A stretch of DNA of 9,396 nt from an uncultured Eubacteriales bacterium (GCA_902462015.1 CABPZV010000082.1:1-9396), one strand, 5' to 3'; positions 1-6,514 are shown, counted from the stretch's first letter. The notes: generated from the letters alone by a model not told the origin. Program-made: numbers and translations.

Positions 1-41
1 CTTTTATAAGTGCATAAAATAATTTAATTAATATATGTATA

Positions 42-788
42 TCAATTTTTATTATCAAGAACTCGGGATAGAAATTCACGTGTTCTTTGCTTTGTGGGAG
101 CATTAAATATTACTTCAGGTTCCCCTTCTTCCATTATGATACCGTCGCTCATAAACAAAACCCTTTTGGAAACATCACGGGCGAAGCCCATTTCATGAGT
201 TACAACAAGCATTGTAAGTCCAGAACTTGCCAGTTTTCTCATAACCTCAAGCACTTCGCCAACCATTTCAGGATCAAGAGCTGATGTCGGTTCGTCAAAT
301 AACAGCACCTCGGGATTCATTGAAAGTGAGCGTGCAATTGCGACTCTTTGTTTCTGACCTCCGGAAATCTGTCTCGGTTTTGCATTGATATACGGAAGCA
401 TTCCAACTTTATCAAGATATTCCTTGGCAATTTCTGAGGCATCTTTTCTTGAACGGTGTAAAACCTTCATTTGACCGATTACACAGTTTTCAAGAACAGT
501 CATATTATCAAAGAGATTAAACTGCTGAAAAACCATACCGGCCTTAGCACGGTATTCCGAAAGGGGAAATGTACTGTCAAGTATACTTTTTCCATGAAAA
601 AGTATATCTCCGCCAGTAGGCTTTTCAAGAAGATTGATACATCGCAGCATTGTACTTTTACCTGAACCGGACGACCCGATTATACTGATAACCTCACCTT
701 TTGATACATCAAAACTTATATCTTTGAGAACGAGATTTTCTCCAAAGCTCTTTTCGAGATGTTTAATTTGCAAAATTGTATCTGCCAT
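42..788 (-). CDS. Polar amino-acid (probably lysine) ABC transporter ATP-binding protein
   Basis: This is the cytoplasmic ATPase that drives the importer encoded with the permease and binding protein upstream on the same strand. All nucleotide-binding motifs are present in order: Walker A GSSGSGKST (about residues 38-46), Q-loop in VFQQFNLF (86-93), signature ISGGQKQR (141-148), Walker B VLLFDEP (161-167), D-loop SALD (169-172) and switch histidine in VVTHE (H198). The 248-residue length and the FQQFNLF and MGFARDV sequences are typical of the GlnQ/HisP polar amino-acid class. It is the third and last gene of the operon, 127 bases after the permease. A GGAAGG ribosome site lies about 13 bases before the ATG. 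Lysine specificity is inferred from the riboswitch upstream of the operon, not from this protein. No convincing terminator was seen in positions 1-41. Confidence 0.95.
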   Translation of the reverse strand: MADTILQIKHLEKSFGENLVLKDISFDVSKGEVISIIGSSGSGKSTMLRCINLLEKPTGGDILFHGKSILDSTFPLSEYRAKAGMVFQQFNLFDNMTVLENCVIGQMKVLHRSRKDASEIAKEYLDKVGMLPYINAKPRQISGGQKQRVAIARSLSMNPEVLLFDEPTSALDPEMVGEVLEVMRKLASSGLTMLVVTHEMGFARDVSKRVLFMSDGIIMEEGEPEVIFNAPTKQRTREFLSRVLDNKN

Positions 789-810
789 AATAGTTTCATT
801 GCCTTCCTAA

Positions 811-855
811 CGTGAGAAAAGTGTATTTGGAGTAAGTTTTCCTCCGTTTTTCACG
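811..855 (-). other. Interrupted inverted repeat between permease and ATPase genes
   Basis: The spacer between the permease and ATPase genes contains an imperfect stem: CGTGA at 811-815 pairs with TCACG at 851-855, AAAA at 817-820 with TTTT at 847-850 (G816 bulged), and an inner GGAG at 829-832 with CTCC at 842-845. There is no run of U on the minus-strand 3' side, so it does not look like a terminator. It could be an intercistronic processing or stability hairpin that adjusts the amount of each subunit. That role is inference and the stem is not strong. Confidence 0.35.
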
Positions 856-915
856 CTAATCTTCATCTCGTCAAAGCAAGGGTAAAAATTATTCACACTC
901 TTGCTTTTTCTATGC

Positions 916-1683
916 TTAATTACCTTCCTTTTTTACATGGATTTCAGCCTTAGAAGCAGTCTGAGAACCGAAAATTGTATAGCTTTCTTTACCTTCAAGC
1001 AATTTTTCCACGAGACGGAGAAGTCGGGTAACGGTAAATGTAAGCACAAAATAAATTGCGCACGCTATTACATAGCTTGCAAAAATTTTATAGCTGTTTT
1101 TCGCCACTGAATTTGCATAAAAGAACAGTTCAGTAACACCAATAACATTCAGTACCGATGTATCCTTGATATTTATGACAAATTCATTTGATACCGACGG
1201 GAGAATATTTCTCATTACCTGCGGAATAACAACATAAACCATGGTCTGAAAATGACTCATTCCAATAGATGAAGCTCCCTCAAACTGTCCCTTGTCAATT
1301 GAAATTATTCCTCCGCGGACAATCTCAGTTATGTATGCGCCGGTATTAATTGATACGATAACAATACCTGCAGGTATCAGTGCAAGTGTATCTCCGCCGG
1401 TTGCATACGCGTATCCCCAGTAAATAATCATTGCCTGAACCATCATTGGAGTACCGCGGAATATCTCGACATATGCAGAAATCAATACGCCTATAATTTT
1501 CTGAATAGCACTGACAAACGAATTTCCCGACTTAGGGATGGTTCTGATAATTCCGTTGATAAGTCCGATTAACAAACCAATTATAGTACCGAGCATCGCT
1601 ATCAGCAAAGTGTTTCCCACGCCGGCCAGCATCTGACCGCCGTAGTTGTTCCAAATTTTGATTAAATCCTGAATAAATGTCAT
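916..1683 (-). CDS. Polar amino-acid (probably lysine) ABC transporter permease
   Basis: This is the membrane subunit of the importer, of the HisM/GlnP type. The 255-residue length is usual for the class. The N-terminal GNTL motif (23-26) opens the conserved first membrane segment (about 24-47). YVEIFRGTP (71-79) is a hallmark of polar amino-acid permeases, and the EAA loop that contacts the ATPase is at about 135-160 (EGASSIGMSHFQTMVYVVIPQ region). Further hydrophobic segments are at about 80-94, 101-120 and 200-220. The start is supported by an AGAGGA ribosome site 7 bases before the ATG. It lies between the binding-protein and ATPase genes on the same strand, with spacers of about 139 and 127 bases, unusually loose for an ABC operon but without an internal promoter I could identify. 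It probably forms a homodimer, since only one permease gene is present. Confidence 0.95.
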   Translation of the reverse strand: MTFIQDLIKIWNNYGGQMLAGVGNTLLIAMLGTIIGLLIGLINGIIRTIPKSGNSFVSAIQKIIGVLISAYVEIFRGTPMMVQAMIIYWGYAYATGGDTLALIPAGIVIVSINTGAYITEIVRGGIISIDKGQFEGASSIGMSHFQTMVYVVIPQVMRNILPSVSNEFVINIKDTSVLNVIGVTELFFYANSVAKNSYKIFASYVIACAIYFVLTFTVTRLLRLVEKLLEGKESYTIFGSQTASKAEIHVKKEGN

Positions 1684-1744
1684 TTGTGTTTCCTCTTGGA
1701 TTCAATAAATCGGTGTATACCGATTACAAGCGATATTTTTAAAC

Positions 1745-1794
1745 GCTTTGTCAGCGCAGAAAAGCAGGTGCTAATATCGTGCAGCGTGCAAAGC
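1745..1794 (-). other. Imperfect hairpin between binding-protein and permease genes
   Basis: GCTTTG at 1745-1750 is complementary to CAAAGC at 1789-1794, with a partly paired GC-rich extension inside. It lies in the 139-base gap after the binding-protein gene and lacks a U tract. Hairpins in this position are known in ABC importer operons to stabilise the upstream binding-protein mRNA. Applying that here is inference. Confidence 0.3.
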
Positions 1795-1822
1795 TTATAT
1801 TTGAAGAATCCTTTTTAAATAC

Positions 1823-2677
1823 TTATTCTTCAGGAGCAAGCTCGACCATTTTCATCATAAGCTCATTGCGCTGTTCAACTGAGATACCGTCAATAATTTT
1901 AGAAATTTCCGTATTTGCGGAGGAGTTTTTTCTGATACCTACTGCAATGGCAGTATCCTCCTCGCTGCATTTAAATCCTGTGTCATTATTTACAAGAGGC
2001 GCATATGTAAGAGAATCATTTGAAGAGCAGCGGTCAAAAGCAGTTGGCTCTTCTGCGATATATCCGTCAATTGTCCCCGACGTAAGAGCGGTGTAAAGCA
2101 GTGTAAAGTTAGCCAGAATACTCGACTGTACATTTTCAATCTGGCTTACGGCATTTGCATGGAATGTTCCGCTCTGCGCACCTATTTTTGCTCCGGCAAA
2201 ATCAGCAAGGCTTGATGCATTTGCATAGCTGCTGTCTTTATTCATGATTATTACCAAATTGGAAATATAATAGTTAGAAGTAAAATCGATTGTTTCTTTT
2301 CTCTCCGCTGTCGGGCTCATACCTGCAATAATACAGTCAAGCGCACCTGATTCAACTGAAGGAATCAGAGCATCCCATTCATATACATATATTTCAAGCT
2401 TAACGTCAAGACCGTCCGCGATCTGTTTTGCTATCTGGACATCATATCCATTTGCATAACCGTCAGCATTTGAAATTTTTACAGCCCCATTAGATTCATC
2501 CATCTGAGTCCAGTTAAACGGAGCGTATGCGCATTCCATTCCAACCTTTATGACTCCGTTCTTTTTGATATTATCAAGATCATGCGAAGGATTCTTTGAT
2601 GAACATGATGACATGAGTACAGAACTCAAAACAAGCATCAACGCCGTTATCAGGCAAAGAAATTTAGTCTTTTTCAT
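1823..2677 (-). CDS. Lysine-type ABC transporter substrate-binding lipoprotein
   Basis: This is the extracellular, lipid-anchored solute receptor of the importer, of the type-II periplasmic binding protein fold (SBP_bac_3). A lipoprotein signal peptide is visible: MKKTKFLC, a hydrophobic core, then LMSSC as a somewhat atypical lipobox, with the Cys to be acylated. The mature protein begins the domain with IKVGMECAYAPFNW and carries the family pattern GMSPTAERKETIDFT and a central AEEPTAF segment. The start is uncertain. An ATG at 2689 has a ribosome site (AAGAAAGG) only 1 base away, whereas the ATG at 2677 is 13 bases from it and begins the MKK signal peptide, so I chose 2677. It is the first gene after the lysine riboswitch and terminator, which is the main reason to assign lysine as ligand. 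Confidence 0.93.
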   Translation of the reverse strand: MKKTKFLCLITALMLVLSSVLMSSCSSKNPSHDLDNIKKNGVIKVGMECAYAPFNWTQMDESNGAVKISNADGYANGYDVQIAKQIADGLDVKLEIYVYEWDALIPSVESGALDCIIAGMSPTAERKETIDFTSNYYISNLVIIMNKDSSYANASSLADFAGAKIGAQSGTFHANAVSQIENVQSSILANFTLLYTALTSGTIDGYIAEEPTAFDRCSSNDSLTYAPLVNNDTGFKCSEEDTAIAVGIRKNSSANTEISKIIDGISVEQRNELMMKMVELAPEE

Positions 2678-2710
2678 TTTTGTGACCATACCTTTCTTAC
2701 TTATGCATAC

Positions 2711-2744
2711 AAAAATAAGCGGTCTGCGAAATACCCGACCGCTT
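2711..2744 (-). terminator. Intrinsic terminator of the lysine riboswitch expression platform
   Basis: Read on the minus strand, AAGCGGTC (2744-2737) and GACCGCTT (2724-2717) form a perfect 8-bp stem with a 12-base loop, followed by ATTTTT (2716-2711). It sits between the riboswitch aptamer and the binding-protein gene, exactly where a transcription-attenuation platform belongs. With lysine bound, transcription should stop here. A possible partly wobble-paired antiterminator partner is GACTGT (about 2804-2799) within the aptamer. That pairing is only a suggestion. Confidence 0.85.
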
Positions 2745-2777
2745 CAAATTACATTCAACAGGTAAAATAAAAACGAA

Positions 2778-2934
2778 CGATAGCACTCCGCTCTCGCGAC
2801 AGTCATCCCGGTGTTTCCGAAATGCCCAGCATATTTTTTGCCAAAAAAATATACTTCGGCAAAAATGCCTTTCCCATAAGATCTTTGGCTCTGGCAACCT
2901 ACAAACGGTACTGATCATTTTTGCGCCTCTATCA
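2778..2934 (-). ncRNA. Lysine riboswitch (L box) aptamer
   Basis: On the minus strand the conserved L-box landmarks appear in the right order: GATAGAGGCGC at 2933-2923, GCCGAAG at 2860-2854, CTGGG at 2829-2825 and GGAGTGCTATC at 2789-2779. The outer helix P1 closes as GATAG (2933-2929) with CTATC (2783-2779). An A/U-rich extended arm (ATATTTTTT / AAAAAATAT) forms one of the central hairpins. The aptamer starts about 24 bases after the predicted transcription start and is followed by a terminator. Known L-box riboswitches turn lysine biosynthesis or lysine transport genes off when lysine is abundant. Here the downstream genes encode an amino-acid ABC importer, so it should repress lysine uptake. 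Confidence 0.92.
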
Positions 2935-2963
2935 AATTGTTTGCATATTTTTAAATTAATATT

Positions 2964-2992
2964 ATTTTATCATACACAATCTATAATGTCAA
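2964..2992 (-). promoter_or_regulatory. Promoter of the lysine importer operon
   Basis: On the minus strand TTGACA (2992-2987) is separated by 17 bases from TAAAAT (2969-2964), with an extended -10 TG just upstream. This is a near-consensus housekeeping sigma factor promoter. Transcription would start near 2957, a short distance before the riboswitch, giving a leader of about 270-280 bases. Confidence 0.85.
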
Positions 2993-3029
2993 TCCCTTCT
3001 CCTAAAAAATTCTATTATATAATATTTTA

Positions 3030-3058
3030 TTGAAAATTCTTATATATTATGGTACAAT
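3030..3058 (+). promoter_or_regulatory. Promoter for the yfbR-like gene and its long leader
   Basis: TTGAAA (3030-3035), a 17-base spacer and TACAAT (3053-3058), preceded by an extended -10 TG. Transcription would start near 3065, so the transcript has a leader of about 340 bases before the ATG at 3405. It is divergent from the lysine importer promoter, and the two start sites are about 110 bases apart. Confidence 0.75.
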
Positions 3059-3064
3059 AAAGGC

Positions 3065-3404
3065 GAAATAGAGTTTATACCTATCTTATAATGTACATTA
3101 TGCACATTTAAAAACTGCTTTGTGAGAATAATCATTATTATAGTCAATCTGAAGGGGTGTAAGATAATATATGTGTTAACTTTCTCCTCTATTACAAATA
3201 TAACTAAGCTGAGATGTTCCGGACAATTATGGTGTCCTTTTATCAAGGTGTCGGCTGGTCAGGGCGTTGTCCGCTAATATATATGGTAGGCGTAAACTCT
3301 ATAGACGGAGTTCTTAATTTTCCCGATGAGAGTTACAATCTCCCGCTGACGGGGCATTCTTCCTTATTGAATTATTATATGATGAAAGGATATTAAATTG
3401 TATC
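3065..3404 (+). promoter_or_regulatory. Long, possibly structured 5' leader of the yfbR-like gene
   Basis: There is no convincing gene in this stretch. It holds several short helices: GGACA/TGTCC (3221-3225 with 3233-3237), CCTT/AAGG (3236-3239 with 3245-3248), AACTC/GAGTT (3295-3299 with 3308-3312) and CCCG-CTGA-CGGG (3342-3353). A longer helix CGGACAA/TTGTCCG (3220-3226 with 3267-3273) is mutually exclusive with the first hairpin, and CCCG at 3322-3325 could compete for CGGG at 3350-3353. I do not recognise a known riboswitch or T-box here. The length and alternative pairings suggest a cis-regulatory RNA, but this is inference. A GAAAGGA ribosome site ends 14 bases before the gene. Confidence 0.4.
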
Positions 3405-4004
3405 ATGAAAAATAGTTTTTATGCAATACTTTTTCGCCAGCGATATATTAAACGCTGGGGACTTATGAGAAATACAAAGGAAGAGACACTTGAAGAACAT
3501 ATTGCTGAAACGGCAATACTTGCACACGCTCTTGCTTCTATAGGAAATGAAATATTAAATATTCCGGCAAACGCTGACCGTGCAGTTACACTTGCTCTCT
3601 TCCATGACGCAGCCGAAGTCTACACCGGAGATTTACCAACTCCCGTAAAATACTACAATCCTGAGATAAGTAAAAGCTATCGTCATATTGAAGAAGAAGC
3701 CGCGCGCAGAATTTGCACAACTCTTCCGGAGCAGCTTCGGCCTACCTACGAAAAAATTATGGGAATTGGCAGTGCTCAGCTTGATGAAGAAGAAAAGCAT
3801 CTTCGCACGCTGGTGAAAGCTGCAGATAAGCTCTCGGCTTATATTAAATGTCTGAGCGAACAGCGGTCCGGAAATAAAGAGTTTGACTCAGCTGCACAGA
3901 GTATACGAAAAGCAATTGATGAATATGGCTCTCCGGAGCTTGACTGGTTTATGGAAAACCTTTTAGACGCTTTTACTGTAACTCTTGATGAAATCGGATT
4001 TTAG
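3405..4004 (+). CDS. yfbR: HD-domain 5'-deoxynucleotidase, YfbR family
   Basis: The product belongs to the HD phosphohydrolase superfamily and is expected to dephosphorylate deoxyribonucleoside 5'-monophosphates in the cytoplasm, as E. coli YfbR does in dNMP turnover. The length (199 residues) matches that enzyme. The N-terminus FYAILFRQRYIKRWGLMRN fits the family's start and includes the conserved R17-W18. Metal ligands of the HD site are visible: H32 in EEHIAE, H67-D68 in ALFHDAAEVYTGDLPTPVK, and D141 in KAADKLSAYIKCL. The YTGDLPTPVKYY segment (73-84) is highly characteristic. The ATG at 3405 is chosen because the family N-terminus begins there, although the ribosome site (GAAAGGA) is rather distant at 14 bases. 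The gene stands alone, with its own promoter and long leader, and ends facing the glycosyltransferase gene. Confidence 0.93.
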   Translation: MKNSFYAILFRQRYIKRWGLMRNTKEETLEEHIAETAILAHALASIGNEILNIPANADRAVTLALFHDAAEVYTGDLPTPVKYYNPEISKSYRHIEEEAARRICTTLPEQLRPTYEKIMGIGSAQLDEEEKHLRTLVKAADKLSAYIKCLSEQRSGNKEFDSAAQSIRKAIDEYGSPELDWFMENLLDAFTVTLDEIGF

Positions 4005-4246
4005 TAAGCATTGCTTTAAGATAATTCATTGGCATATAGAATATCTTTTCTGCTGATTAAAGATCTCTGAGGTTTTAACTGGGCTGGATGCTTGGCCTAA
4101 TATCAGTACGAAACAATAGGTATCTGCAATAGTTTTTAGGAGAAATTTTGATGAATATAACTTAGGCAAGATGTCCCGCCATTAAGGCTGCCGCCTTAAT
4201 GGCGGCGGGTTACATTTCACCATTTGACGGGGCAAGCCACTTATTG
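4005..4246. other. Gene-free spacer between convergent genes
   Basis: No credible coding region is present. A good ribosome site, AGGAG at 4138-4142, is followed 8 bases later by a four-codon reading frame, ATG AAT ATA ACT TAG (4151-4165), and then by a strong hairpin (4176-4205). The rest shows no pattern I recognise. It may be the remnant of a lost gene or small element. Confidence 0.4.
4176..4205. repeat. Perfect 13-bp inverted repeat (strong hairpin)
   Basis: CCGCCATTAAGGC (4176-4188) and GCCTTAATGGCGG (4193-4205) are exact complements around a TGCC loop. The stem is GC-rich at the base and far stronger than anything else in the spacer. It is not followed by a T run on either strand, so it is not a standard terminator. 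It could block transcription from either direction, mark a small repeat element, or be a remnant of one. Confidence 0.75.
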
Positions 4247-4287
4247 AAAAGATGCCCGCAGTGCAGTTTATTGCGGACATCTTTTTT
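4247..4287. terminator. Bidirectional intrinsic terminator between yfbR and the glycosyltransferase gene
   Basis: AAAAGATG-c-CCGCA (4247-4260) pairs with TGCGG-a-CATCTTTT (4272-4285): two perfect segments of 5 and 8 bp separated by one C/A mismatch, with an 11-base loop. A T run (4282-4287) ends the plus strand and an A run (4247-4250) gives a U tract on the minus strand, so it can end both convergent transcripts. The stop codon of the glycosyltransferase (4288-4286) lies inside the T run. Confidence 0.88.
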
Positions 4288-5308
4288 AGTTAAAACGGAC
4301 GATTTTATGTGCAATTCTATAGAACATTATACTTAAGTATCGTCCAAGTCGCCCTGGAATACAGAGAAAAACAAGAAGTTTATTATACTTAAGCTTCTTT
4401 ACTATTCGGGGATATTTCTGGCTGCACCGCTGCCACATTGCAAACATCTCTTTGTCGCACTCGTCGCTGTTTCCAAGTCTCGTGAAGAGTGTTCCAAGAG
4501 ACATCATAAGCCACAGCTCATGCCACATAAAAGCTCCCAGCTTGGGATTTTCTTTCTTTATTCTGTCAACATCATACAGTTCAAATACCTTTTCAGTAAC
4601 GATCCTCTGGTTTCCGGCTTTTTTTATAAGCTGAGACTCCGAAACAGACTGTCCCTCTCTTCCGATCAGGTAACGGTAAAGGTCAACATCAAGATAACAA
4701 ATTCGTTTAACCTCAGGCAGCGGAACGTAAATGAAAAGGTTGTCCTCATATGAAATATGTTTTGGAAGCTTATAATTCTGCCTCTTAAGAATTTCCGTTC
4801 TGAAAATAACCGAATGCAGAGTAAGATACTGTTTTAAGCTGAACCGTTTAGTCTGATGCCATGACACAATCTGCCCGTTCATCGGAAATACATTTGCATA
4901 CCTAATTCGCTTGTTTTTACGTCCGTCCTCGTATTCATATACGTAATTGGAAACAAGCATGTCAGCTCCGCCTTGCTTTTCCAATTCTTCAAGATTGTCG
5001 ATGACAGTACGAAGCGCTGTTTTATCAACCCAATCATCAGAGTCTACAACCTTGAAATAAATTCCCTCAGCATGTATAACTCCTTGATTAATTCCTTCGC
5101 CGTGTCCGCCGTTCTGCTGGTGAATTACCTTTACAATCTGAGGATATTTCTCTTCGTATTCATCGGCAATTTTTCCGGTACTGTCTGTTGAGCCGTCATC
5201 AATTATAATTATTTCTATTTTCTCTCCGCCATCGAGCAAGCTGTCGACTGAACGCCGCATATATGCTGCCGAATTATAGCACGGCACAGTAACGGTCAAA
5301 AGTTTCAT
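4286..5308 (-). CDS. Family 2 glycosyltransferase
   Basis: A GT-A fold, inverting glycosyltransferase that probably transfers a sugar from a nucleotide-sugar to a cell-envelope or exopolysaccharide acceptor at the cytoplasmic face of the membrane. The N-terminal catalytic domain shows VTVPCYN (6-12), the nucleotide-binding IIIIDDGSTDST (33-44), NGGHGEGINQGV (66-77) and the metal-binding DXD motif in VVDSDDW (87-93). Residues from about 200 onward are a less conserved helical region. The C-terminus, from about 311, is hydrophobic and basic (LLVFLCIPGRLGRYL then FYRIAHKIVRF), which suggests a membrane-associated tail. The start is well supported by GGGGGA 5 bases before the ATG. It is monocistronic, with its own promoter and a shared terminator. 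Donor and acceptor cannot be told from the sequence. Confidence 0.9.
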   Translation of the reverse strand: MKLLTVTVPCYNSAAYMRRSVDSLLDGGEKIEIIIIDDGSTDSTGKIADEYEEKYPQIVKVIHQQNGGHGEGINQGVIHAEGIYFKVVDSDDWVDKTALRTVIDNLEELEKQGGADMLVSNYVYEYEDGRKNKRIRYANVFPMNGQIVSWHQTKRFSLKQYLTLHSVIFRTEILKRQNYKLPKHISYEDNLFIYVPLPEVKRICYLDVDLYRYLIGREGQSVSESQLIKKAGNQRIVTEKVFELYDVDRIKKENPKLGAFMWHELWLMMSLGTLFTRLGNSDECDKEMFAMWQRCSQKYPRIVKKLKYNKLLVFLCIPGRLGRYLSIMFYRIAHKIVRFN

Positions 5309-5321
5309 CTTAATCCCCCAT

Positions 5322-5337
5322 GCTGCTCAACGGCAGC
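5322..5337 (-). promoter_or_regulatory. Small hairpin just upstream of the glycosyltransferase ribosome site
   Basis: GCTGC (5322-5326) and GCAGC (5333-5337) form a 5-bp stem with a 6-base loop, ending only a few bases before the GGGGGA ribosome site on the minus strand. It might affect translation or mRNA stability, but the stem is short and may be chance. Confidence 0.3.
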
Positions 5338-5414
5338 TTCAAATAATTCATGTTTATATTGTAAGCAGCTGAAAATAGAGCCCTTAAAATATATAAAAAA
5401 ACATATTTATATGT

Positions 5415-5443
5415 ATGATAACATGATAGCAAAAATATGTCAA
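5415..5443 (-). promoter_or_regulatory. Promoter of the glycosyltransferase gene
   Basis: On the minus strand TTGACA (5443-5438), a 17-base spacer and TATCAT (5420-5415), with an extended -10 TG immediately upstream. The predicted start near 5408 gives a leader of about 100 bases. Confidence 0.8.
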
Positions 5444-5531
5444 GACCGATAAATGTGTATCGTGGGACAATCGCCGGCACTGTAATGCTTGGCTGACAGT
5501 ATACAAGTCGTAAATAAAAAATAATAATCTA

Positions 5532-5560
5532 TTGATTTTTGTTTAATAATATGATAGAAT
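5532..5560 (+). promoter_or_regulatory. Promoter of the coaX-like gene
   Basis: TTGATT (5532-5537), a 17-base spacer and TAGAAT (5555-5560), with an extended -10 TG at 5552-5553. Transcription would start near 5567, only about 23 bases before the ATG, so the leader is short. It is divergent from the glycosyltransferase promoter about 90 bases away. Confidence 0.75.
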
Positions 5561-5589
5561 AAAATAAAAAATATGAAAGGTACGAATTG

Positions 5590-6372
5590 ATGCTTCTTGC
5601 CGTGAATATAGAAAACTCAGAAATTGTTGTAGGATTCATACAGGGAAGACGGATTTGCCGCCGGTTCAATCTCGGTGTAGATTCTGCAAGAACAGGCGAT
5701 GAATACTCTCTACTGTTATCGAAAGCTTCGGAAATGAATGGCTGCTGTCTTGAAGATGTTAATTCGGTCATAATTTCCTCCGTTGTACCTTCTATAACTG
5801 AAAAGGTTATTGAGGCTGTTTCAAAACTTATAAAAGCACAGATAACCGTGGTTGGTCCTGGAATAAAAAGCGGATTTTCGATTAAGCTTGACAATCCCGC
5901 TGAGCTTGGAGCGGATCTTGTTGCAAATGCGGCAGGAGCAATAGAAATGTTTGGTTACCCTGTAATAATTGCGGATTTTGGAACAGTAAACGCAGTTTCT
6001 GTAGTAGACAGTCATAAGAATTATGTCGGCGGCTGTTTGTCTCCGGGAATTCGTATGAGCCTGAATGCACTTTCCACGGCAGAACTTTTACCTGGCGTAG
6101 AGGCTGAAATGGGTGTGCCCCTTATAGGAAAAAATACGTGCAGCTGTATGCGCGCTGGGGTAATACGCGGAGCGGCACTTGCCGTAAATGGATTTATAAG
6201 AGAATATAAAAGGGAATTCTCGCTGCCGGAGAACACCTGTACAGTAGTAACAGGAGCTCAGGCAAAAAACATACTTCCGTATCTTTTGCCAGGTGTAAGA
6301 CATGTGCCTGATTTGACCCTTATGGGACTTGCTGCGATTAATGATATAAGCCGCAGAAAACATTATGATTGA
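5590..6372 (+). CDS. coaX: CoaX-like (type III pantothenate kinase family) protein with altered N-terminal motif
   Basis: The fold and length (260 residues) are those of CoaX, which phosphorylates pantothenate as the first step of coenzyme A synthesis. Conserved family segments are ISSVVPS (62-68), NPAELGAD (102-109, with the likely catalytic Asp109), DFGT (129-132), GGCLSPGI (147-154), IGKNT (179-183) and the C-terminal PDLTLMGLAAI. However, the first phosphate-binding motif, normally D-x-G-N-T, reads N6-I-E8-N9-S10, so the metal-binding Asp and the glycine are replaced. GAD is followed by Leu rather than Arg, and the usual TATT after DFG is TVNA. It may be a weak or repurposed kinase, or a non-catalytic paralogue. 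The ATG at 5590 gives the family start MLLAVN and sits 9 bases after AAAGG; a TTG at 5587 is the alternative. The next gene is an ECF transporter S component. Confidence 0.85.
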   Translation: MLLAVNIENSEIVVGFIQGRRICRRFNLGVDSARTGDEYSLLLSKASEMNGCCLEDVNSVIISSVVPSITEKVIEAVSKLIKAQITVVGPGIKSGFSIKLDNPAELGADLVANAAGAIEMFGYPVIIADFGTVNAVSVVDSHKNYVGGCLSPGIRMSLNALSTAELLPGVEAEMGVPLIGKNTCSCMRAGVIRGAALAVNGFIREYKREFSLPENTCTVVTGAQAKNILPYLLPGVRHVPDLTLMGLAAINDISRRKHYD

Positions 6373-6476
6373 TTTATGAAGACGGTAATAATTGCCGAAG
6401 GAATGAAAGTATTGTGAAAGCAAACTTTACATTTAATGTACCGGCATATTACATATTTTATTTTATTTGCGCCGTA

Positions 6477-6494
6477 TCCGCATATTATAGCGGA
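6477..6494 (+). promoter_or_regulatory. Small hairpin before the ECF S-component ribosome site
   Basis: TCCGC (6477-6481) and GCGGA (6490-6494) form a short stem with an A/T loop, about 9 bases before the AAGGAGG ribosome site. It may be incidental. The 142-base gap after coaX shows no promoter that I trust; the best candidate, TTTACA (6426-6431) with TTACAT (6449-6454), is weak. Confidence 0.25.
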
Positions 6495-6514
6495 ACGACA
6501 GTAAGGAGGCTTGT

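Noticed and set aside
2697..2918. A 73-codon open frame on the minus strand upstream of the binding-protein gene
   Set aside because: It coincides with the lysine riboswitch aptamer and terminator, whose conserved motifs explain the sequence; the Cys/Trp/Phe-rich translation is not protein-like.
3040..3246. A 68-codon open frame on the minus strand between the divergent promoters
   Set aside because: It lies across the plus-strand promoter and leader, lacks a ribosome site and shows no known motif.
3214..3396. A 60-codon open frame on the plus strand before the yfbR-like gene
   Set aside because: It has no ribosome site before its ATG, no recognisable domain and a composition unlike the neighbouring proteins. 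The region is better explained as untranslated leader with short helices.
3065..3404. T-box or known riboswitch in the yfbR leader
   Set aside because: I looked for the T-box sequence (AAGGGTGGTACCGCG type) and for the purine, preQ1, SAM, TPP and c-di-GMP core motifs and found none.
6088..6423. Minus-strand open frames across the coaX-like gene
   Set aside because: They are shadows of a gene with clear family motifs on the plus strand and have no starts with ribosome sites.
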